From a bacterium (lineage in GTDB: Bacteria; Hydrogenedentota; Hydrogenedentia; Hydrogenedentiales; SLHB01), in contig JAAEQP010001636.1 of assembly GCA_024231375.1 (NCBI GenBank), positions 1 through 18,780 of the forward strand: a DNA stretch of 18,780 bases. Reading direction: 5' to 3'. A program made the position numbers and the translations under genes. The notes beneath the pieces are model-generated. The model saw only the letters and a program-made list of their open reading frames with translations, did no database searches and was not told where the DNA came from. Positions 13,972 to 18,780 of the stretch are shown one piece after another; position 1 is the first letter of the stretch, and each line of letters begins with the position of its first letter.

Positions 13972-15486
13972 ATGGCGACGACGGGGGAACGACGGAGCAT
14001 CTCAGGCATTCGGGGGACCGCCGAATCCCTCCCCTGCGGTCGCGTCGTCGACTACGCCAAGGCGTACGCCACCTTTCTTCGGGACATCAACGCCGGGAAC
14101 ACGATTGTCATCGGACGCGACACGCGGCCCATGTCCGCCGAATACACCGAGCGCGTCATCGAAGGCCTGACCACGACGGGCTGGGACGTCATCGACCTGG
14201 GCATCGTGCCGACGCCAACCGTTCAGATCGCCATCGGCAAGCTGGGCGCGGCGGGCGGCGTGGTAGTGACGGCATCGCACAATCCCGTCGAGTACCATGG
14301 CCTGAAGTTCCTGCACAATCGAGACGGCCACGGCATGTTCCTGGAGAAGCCCCACGTAAACGCCGTGTTCGATCTGTACGACCAGCGCACCTTCGACCAG
14401 CGCAGGCCGGGGAAGGTCCGGTTTGTGGCCGAACTGGCGTCCGAATTCGACGACCCTCCGTACACGGGCGAGTACGTGGATCGGCATCGGCCGGACCTTG
14501 ACGTGCCCAACCGGCTCATCCTCGACCATCACATGCACCGGGTCGTGTCGGCCATGGGACGCGAACTGGATCTCATCCGCGGCATGAATTTCCGGGTTGC
14601 CATGGACTCGTGCGGCGGGGCCGGTATCCCGCTGAACTATGTGTTGCTTGATTACCTCTACTGCCAGTTGCGCCGGGTCAACGACGAACCGGGCGTGTTT
14701 CCCCGGCCTATCGAACCCACGCCGCCGAACCTGGCCGGGTTGTGCGCGTCGCTGAAGGAAGACGACGAGCCCCACGATGTGGGCTTCGTGACGGACTGCG
14801 ACAACGACCGGTGCGTCTTGATCGCGCGGAATCCGGACACCGGCGAGTACGAGCCCCTCGAGGAAGACTACACACTGGCCATCGCCCTCGATCAGGTGCT
14901 CGACCAAGCGCCGCCCGGCAGCACGGTCGTCACCAATTGGTCCACCTCGCAGATGCTGCACGACGTGGCAAGCAAACACCACGCCAACCTACGGCGCGCG
15001 CCCGTCGGCGAGGTGTACACAGCCGTCGAAGCGGTCCACTACCACGCCGCCATGGCCGGTGAAGGCAGTTGCGCCGGCGTCATCGATCCGCGTGTCGGCA
15101 TGGGACGCGACTGCCTGGTCGCCATCTGGCACATCCTGAGCGCCCTCGCGTGCAAACGCGAAAGCCTGCACGCCTTGGCCGAATCGCTGCCCAAGTACGC
15201 CAAGGTGAACCGCGACCACGCCAGCAACCGTTCCATCGAGGACACACGGTTGGTGCTCGAAGCCATGCAAAGCTATTACGCCGCCCAGCGCGGGATTCAG
15301 TTCATCAACCGAGAAGACGGCTTGGTCGTTTTCTTCGAAGACCGGTCCCGCATTCAGATCCGGAGTTCCAACACGGAACCCGTGCTCCGCGTCCGTTCCG
15401 AAGCCCCCGACGGCGAGGCCGCGGAACGGCTCGTACAGGATGCCCTAGCGTTCATCGCCAAAGAGACTGCGGGGGATGGTGCGTAA
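13972..15486 (+). CDS. Phosphoglucomutase/phosphomannomutase family protein
   Basis: A 504-residue alpha-D-phosphohexomutase, longer than the common 445-460. All four active-site loops are visible: phosphoserine S102 in VTASHNP, magnesium-binding D275-C-D277-N-D279-R, sugar-binding GEGSC (363-367; usually GEQSG) and phosphate-binding RSSNTEP (464-470). It would interconvert hexose 6- and 1-phosphates. Next to ugd and the decarboxylase, glucose-1-phosphate supply for UDP-glucose is the simplest role, but phosphomannomutase or phosphoglucosamine mutase activity cannot be told apart by eye. ATG 13972 follows AAGGAG by nine bases and the previous stop by 37, so it is in the same operon. No uridylyltransferase gene is present in the window, so the pathway is incomplete locally. 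Confidence 0.92.
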   Translation: MATTGERRSISGIRGTAESLPCGRVVDYAKAYATFLRDINAGNTIVIGRDTRPMSAEYTERVIEGLTTTGWDVIDLGIVPTPTVQIAIGKLGAAGGVVVTASHNPVEYHGLKFLHNRDGHGMFLEKPHVNAVFDLYDQRTFDQRRPGKVRFVAELASEFDDPPYTGEYVDRHRPDLDVPNRLILDHHMHRVVSAMGRELDLIRGMNFRVAMDSCGGAGIPLNYVLLDYLYCQLRRVNDEPGVFPRPIEPTPPNLAGLCASLKEDDEPHDVGFVTDCDNDRCVLIARNPDTGEYEPLEEDYTLAIALDQVLDQAPPGSTVVTNWSTSQMLHDVASKHHANLRRAPVGEVYTAVEAVHYHAAMAGEGSCAGVIDPRVGMGRDCLVAIWHILSALACKRESLHALAESLPKYAKVNRDHASNRSIEDTRLVLEAMQSYYAAQRGIQFINREDGLVVFFEDRSRIQIRSSNTEPVLRVRSEAPDGEAAERLVQDALAFIAKETAGDGA

Positions 15487-15594
15487 GGCACTGTCCTGCA
15501 GCATGTTAGCTGATTGAGACATGACGGAACACCGCGAAAGCGTGGGGGCAGGCCACGACAGTCGATGCCGCACCGTCTAGCACCGCATTAACTG

Positions 15595-15631
15595 TTGACT
15601 GGTGACAAACGGACTGCCATGATGGTATTAT
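15595..15631 (+). promoter_or_regulatory. Overlapping sigma-70-type promoter elements for the PKD lipoprotein gene
   Basis: GTGACA (15602-15607), 18 bases, then TATTAT (15626-15631) gives 5 of 6 matches at both boxes. An alternative pair, TTGACT (15595-15600) and CATGAT (15618-15623) with a 17-base spacer, overlaps it. Transcription would start near 15638, about 75 bases before ATG 15713. The rest of 15487-15712 shows no gene and no clear terminator for the preceding operon. Confidence 0.5.
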
Positions 15632-15712
15632 ATTTGCAGAATTGGTTCTTGGGGCTAACGTGGTGCCGCATAACGCCCTTTGTTCACGGCTCGTACAGGA
15701 GGACTCCGCCGC

Positions 15713-18556
15713 ATGCCAAGCATGAGGTCTCTTTTCTCAAGTAGTGTATCACTGGCCATCGTTGCCGTGGTACTTGTGGGGTGTCCGGAGAAGCCGGACT
15801 ACGCGCCGGCCATCCTTGTGAATCCGGCCACGCTGGACTTCGGCGCCGAGGAAGCGGCCCTGACCTTCGTGGTCAGTAACGTGTGGACATCGCGGCCTTT
15901 GCCAACGTTCACCGTGACCGCGAACCAGGCATGGATCGGTATGACACCGACCACGGGCACCAGCACCGGCCCGGAAGATCCGGTCACCGTCACGGTCACG
16001 GTTGATCGCGCGTTAATGGCCTCGGGTGAAAACACCGGCACCGTTTTCATCACAGCGCCCGGCGTGGCCCAGCAGACCGTTACCGTGAAAGCGCGGGCGA
16101 TCCTGGTAGCAAGCTTCAGCGCGGCGACCACGCTTCCTTTTGTGGGCGACCCGCTGGTATTCTTCGACCAGTCGTCCACGGCTCAGGGATACGGCCCCAT
16201 CACCAATTGGGATTGGGACTTCGGGGACGGTGGCACGAGCACGCAGCCGAATCCCGTGCATACCTACAACGCGGCCGACGTCTATACGGTCACGCTGACC
16301 GTTCAGACAGCGACTCGAATCGCTACCCGGACCCGCACCAACTACATCACAGCGCGCGACAAGCTCCCGCCGAACGCGGATTTCGTAGCCTCCAACCGGA
16401 ATCCCACCGCCCTGTACAGCACGGTGCAGTTCGTAGACCTGTCCGACCCCGGCACTGCGCCTCCCATCACGGACTGGTTCTGGAACTTTGGCGACGGAAA
16501 TCAGTCGTCTCTGCGCAATCCGACGCACATTTTCGGGATACGCGAGATCTATACCGTCTATTACGACATTTACCTCACCGTCACAACTGCTCATGGATCT
16601 GACGCCGAGGTGAAATTGGGCTATATCGGCGTCCAGCCCGCGCTGCCCACCGCGGAGTTCACCGTCTCGAACCAATCGCCGTTGGTGGATACCCCTGTCC
16701 AGTTCTTTGACTTGTCCCAGCCCGGAAGCGGCGACATAACTACCTGGTTCTGGGAATTCGGCGATGGCGGCACGAGCGGCCAGGTGAACCCCTCGCACAT
16801 GTACACGACCCCCGGCGCCAAGACGGTGAAACTCACCGTCACCACGGCCGTCGGACCCCACACCACGACCAAGGTCGGGTACATCAACGTCCGGGCCTTG
16901 CCGCCCGACGCCGAGTTCACCGTAGACGACACCAACCCTGCGGTGGGCCAGACCATTCAATTCACGGACCAGTCCACGCCAGGAAGTGCGCCAACGATCC
17001 TTTCCTGGCTGTGGAACTTTGGCGACGGCAGCACGAGCGGCGTGCAGAATCCCACCCACTTCTACACGGCAAACAGCCTGTATGACGTGAGCCTGACCGT
17101 CACGAGCGTCTACGGGTCCAACACCGAGACGAAACCTGACTACATCGTTGTTGGCTCAGCTCTGGACGGGTATCTCAACAACGGTGACACGACCTACCGG
17201 GTTGAGGAAGTCACGACTGAGACGGGGATGTTCTACAATGCGTATATCTGCAAGATGTACTCGCAGACGTGGGACATGGGCGCCGACCATACGGAATGGT
17301 GGCACTGGATGACCATCATCGAGCCCAAAACCAAGTCCCTGACCGACACGGCACTGCTTCTCGTCGATGGAGGCAGCTCCGGAAATTCGCGACCAGAGAT
17401 CACGGGCGACCTCGCGAACATGGCAAACGGACTCGGGCTGCTTGGGATTACATTCGCTCAAGTTTCGCAGGTCCCGAATCAGCCGATCGTCTTCGACGAC
17501 GACCCGCTGTCGGAATCGCGGAGCGAGGACGAGATTATCGCCTACACCTTCAGTCGCTTTCTGGACCTGTACGACACCGACCGGGCAACCGCCGAGCAAT
17601 GGCCCGCACTGCTGCCCATGGTGAAGAGCGCGGTTAAGGCCATGGATACCGTGCAGTCCTTCGTGCCGGGTATCGACAACTTCGTCGTGGCGGGCGCGTC
17701 CAAGCGCGGTTGGACCACATGGCTGACGGCGGCCACTGACCCTGAACGCCGGGTGTCCGCCGCCATCCCGTTGGTCATCGACATGCTGAACATGGACGAT
17801 TCCTTCAACCATCATCACGATGCCTACCGGCACGAGACCGGCGGCAACTTCATCAGTGGCTACTCCATTCAGGTAGAGGACTACGTGATCGAGGGCGTGC
17901 TTGATTGGCAAGACACCCCGCCCTATCATGCTCTCCAGGCCATCGTTGACCCCTACATGTACAGAGACCGGCTGACTATGCCGAAGTACCTGGTCAACGG
18001 CTCGAAGGACGAGTTCTTCCTGCCCGACTCCGGCCAATTCTACTGGGACGATCTACTCGGGCCAAAGCATGTGCAGTACCGCCCGAACGAGGGCCATGGC
18101 CTCAGCGGCGCATATGAGGACGTGCTGTTCTCGGTAGCGCCTTGGTACATGTCGACTGCACAGAACATGTCGGTGCCAACGTTCACCTGGGCCACAACGG
18201 ATCTGCCAGGAGGAGACCTTGGACTCGCCGTAACCACAAGTCTGTCCGACGCGCCGATTCTCAATTCCGTGACACTGTGGCAGGCGACAACGGTCACGGG
18301 CCACCGGGATTTCCGAAACGATTCCGCCCCCGGAGTAACCTGGACCGACACGACCATCAACGACAACGACGACGGCACAGTGGACGGCATCTATACCGCG
18401 ACGGTTGTCGCGCCGCCAGCGGACACGTGGCGGGGTGCCTTCGTGGAACTTGAGTACACGAGTCCGTTTACTGTGCCGCTCGTGGGCGACCCGATGCCCT
18501 ACGTTTTCACGACGCAGGTGTTCGTCATTCCCGACACCTACCCGACGGCACCGTAA
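15713..18556 (+). CDS. PKD-repeat lipoprotein with PhoPQ-activated pathogenicity-related (PqaA) hydrolase domain
   Basis: A 947-residue lipoprotein. The signal peptide ends in lipobox LVGC with lipidated C24. Residues 33-129 form a BACON-like beta domain (NPATLDFG, ANQAWIGMTPTTG). Four PKD domains follow at about 131-215, 220-308, 311-395 and 397-480, each with WxWxFGDG and NPxHxY motifs. Residues 485-939 match the PhoPQ-activated pathogenicity-related family, an alpha/beta-hydrolase-like group: opening WDMGADHTEWWHWMTII, nucleophile candidate S663 in GASKRGW, acid candidate D766 or D772 in GSKDEFFLPDSG, and H795 in NEGHGL. The catalytic triad thus looks complete; the substrate is unknown. 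The PKD array probably holds the hydrolase away from the membrane or binds polysaccharide or protein. ATG 15713 has AGGAGG ten bases upstream; the earlier TTG at 15680 lacks one. It is a single-gene unit ending in a strong terminator. Confidence 0.93.
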   Translation: MPSMRSLFSSSVSLAIVAVVLVGCPEKPDYAPAILVNPATLDFGAEEAALTFVVSNVWTSRPLPTFTVTANQAWIGMTPTTGTSTGPEDPVTVTVTVDRALMASGENTGTVFITAPGVAQQTVTVKARAILVASFSAATTLPFVGDPLVFFDQSSTAQGYGPITNWDWDFGDGGTSTQPNPVHTYNAADVYTVTLTVQTATRIATRTRTNYITARDKLPPNADFVASNRNPTALYSTVQFVDLSDPGTAPPITDWFWNFGDGNQSSLRNPTHIFGIREIYTVYYDIYLTVTTAHGSDAEVKLGYIGVQPALPTAEFTVSNQSPLVDTPVQFFDLSQPGSGDITTWFWEFGDGGTSGQVNPSHMYTTPGAKTVKLTVTTAVGPHTTTKVGYINVRALPPDAEFTVDDTNPAVGQTIQFTDQSTPGSAPTILSWLWNFGDGSTSGVQNPTHFYTANSLYDVSLTVTSVYGSNTETKPDYIVVGSALDGYLNNGDTTYRVEEVTTETGMFYNAYICKMYSQTWDMGADHTEWWHWMTIIEPKTKSLTDTALLLVDGGSSGNSRPEITGDLANMANGLGLLGITFAQVSQVPNQPIVFDDDPLSESRSEDEIIAYTFSRFLDLYDTDRATAEQWPALLPMVKSAVKAMDTVQSFVPGIDNFVVAGASKRGWTTWLTAATDPERRVSAAIPLVIDMLNMDDSFNHHHDAYRHETGGNFISGYSIQVEDYVIEGVLDWQDTPPYHALQAIVDPYMYRDRLTMPKYLVNGSKDEFFLPDSGQFYWDDLLGPKHVQYRPNEGHGLSGAYEDVLFSVAPWYMSTAQNMSVPTFTWATTDLPGGDLGLAVTTSLSDAPILNSVTLWQATTVTGHRDFRNDSAPGVTWTDTTINDNDDGTVDGIYTATVVAPPADTWRGAFVELEYTSPFTVPLVGDPMPYVFTTQVFVIPDTYPTAP
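16103..17152 (+). repeat. Four tandem PKD-domain-coding repeats
   Basis: Segments 16103-16357, 16370-16636, 16643-16897 and 16901-17152 each encode one PKD domain of about 85 residues with a central FGDG and a closing LTV strand. Repeats 3 and 4 look closest in wording (AEFTV, STSG/GTSG after FGDG). The DNA has diverged, so this is an old duplication, not a recent one. Confidence 0.9.
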
Positions 18557-18580
18557 GGACGACATAACGGATTGAACAAT

Positions 18581-18617
18581 CCGGGGAGAAGGCCGTGATG
18601 GCCCTCTCCCCGGTTTT
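18581..18617 (+). terminator. Intrinsic (rho-independent) terminator of the PKD lipoprotein gene
   Basis: CCGGGGAGA (18581-18589) pairs with TCTCCCCGG (18605-18613). An inner GGCC/GGCC pairing encloses a GTGAT loop, with one A/C mismatch between the two stems. TTTTCTGTTT follows directly. It lies 25 bases after the stop codon. Confidence 0.93.
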
Positions 18618-18662
18618 CTGTTTCTGGGGCTGGCCTGTCGGCGTTCAGCGATCAGAAGAGGC

Positions 18663-18682
18663 GGTCGGCAGAGACGCCGACC
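18663..18682. repeat. Small hairpin repeat, copy 1
   Basis: GGTCGGC-AGAGAC-GCCGACC is a perfect 7-bp stem with a 6-base loop, followed directly by CTACC. A second hairpin with the same CCCTACC tail lies 36 bases further on. Together they look like members of a dispersed intergenic hairpin family (REP-like). The 18624-18780 end of the window shows no gene. Confidence 0.55.
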
Positions 18683-18718
18683 CTACCGAAGAGGGGACCT
18701 CGCGGCACACCGGAGCCA

Positions 18719-18738
18719 GGGCACGCGGAAGCGTGCCC
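18719..18738. repeat. Small hairpin repeat, copy 2
   Basis: GGGCACGC-GGAA-GCGTGCCC is a perfect 8-bp stem with a GGAA tetraloop, followed by CTACCA. The stem differs from copy 1, but the tail CCCTACC is shared. No T-run follows, so it is not a terminator. Confidence 0.55.
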
Positions 18739-18780
18739 CTACCACATCTCCGCCCGCTCGTGCAGTATCCCCAACGCTCA

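Noticed and set aside
1..18780. tRNA, rRNA, CRISPR array or insertion sequence
   Set aside because: No CCA-ended cloverleaf, ribosomal RNA core, regular spacer array or transposase-like frame was seen on either strand.

Overview
The window is GC-rich, gene-dense bacterial DNA with clear Shine-Dalgarno sites, ATGA-coupled gene pairs and several secreted multi-domain proteins. These include a PKD-repeat lipoprotein, a DUF5060-type glycosidase fusion and an ECF sigma/anti-sigma unit. This mix, plus small hairpin repeats at intergenic ends, resembles Planctomycetes-like or Hydrogenedentota-like bacteria. That placement is an inference from style; no marker gene here proves it.

Layout. Positions 1-3024 (minus): a sigma-54-dependent activator whose C-terminus runs off the left edge, translationally coupled to an upstream receiver-plus-histidine-kinase-like protein. 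Positions 3025-3328: a divergent control region with a sigma-70-type promoter facing left, an 18-bp dyad, and a near-consensus sigma-54 (-24/-12) promoter facing right. Positions 3329-3901 (plus): a small coiled-coil protein with a GGDEF-like fold that lacks the GGDEF motif. Positions 3999-6871 (minus): a probable four-gene operon of exported protein, ECF sigma factor, zinc anti-sigma factor and small polytopic membrane protein. Positions 7044-7397 (plus): a short inorganic-pyrophosphatase-like protein. Positions 7415-8473 (minus): an M42 aminopeptidase. Positions 8677-11448 (plus): an exported fusion of a serine beta-lactamase-like hydrolase and a glycoside-hydrolase-like module. Positions 11613-15486 (plus): a nucleotide-sugar operon (UDP-glucose dehydrogenase, UDP-glucuronate decarboxylase, phosphohexomutase) that would lead towards UDP-xylose. 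Positions 15713-18556 (plus): a lipoprotein with a BACON-like domain, four PKD domains and a PhoPQ-activated-pathogenicity-related (PqaA) hydrolase domain. It ends in a strong intrinsic terminator, followed by two small hairpin repeats.

The most unusual part is the left end. The kinase-like protein has Arg where the phosphorylated His should be and has lost the ATP-binding N and G1 box residues. The coupled sigma-54 activator keeps GAFTGA and Walker motifs but has Glu in place of the phosphoacceptor Asp. The divergent gene, which has the sigma-54 promoter, encodes a GGDEF relative with a destroyed active site. My inference is a signalling module that no longer uses His-Asp phosphotransfer between its two encoded partners, possibly working as the NifL/NifA pair does through protein contact. 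Only one intact phosphoacceptor remains, the N-terminal receiver of the kinase-like protein.
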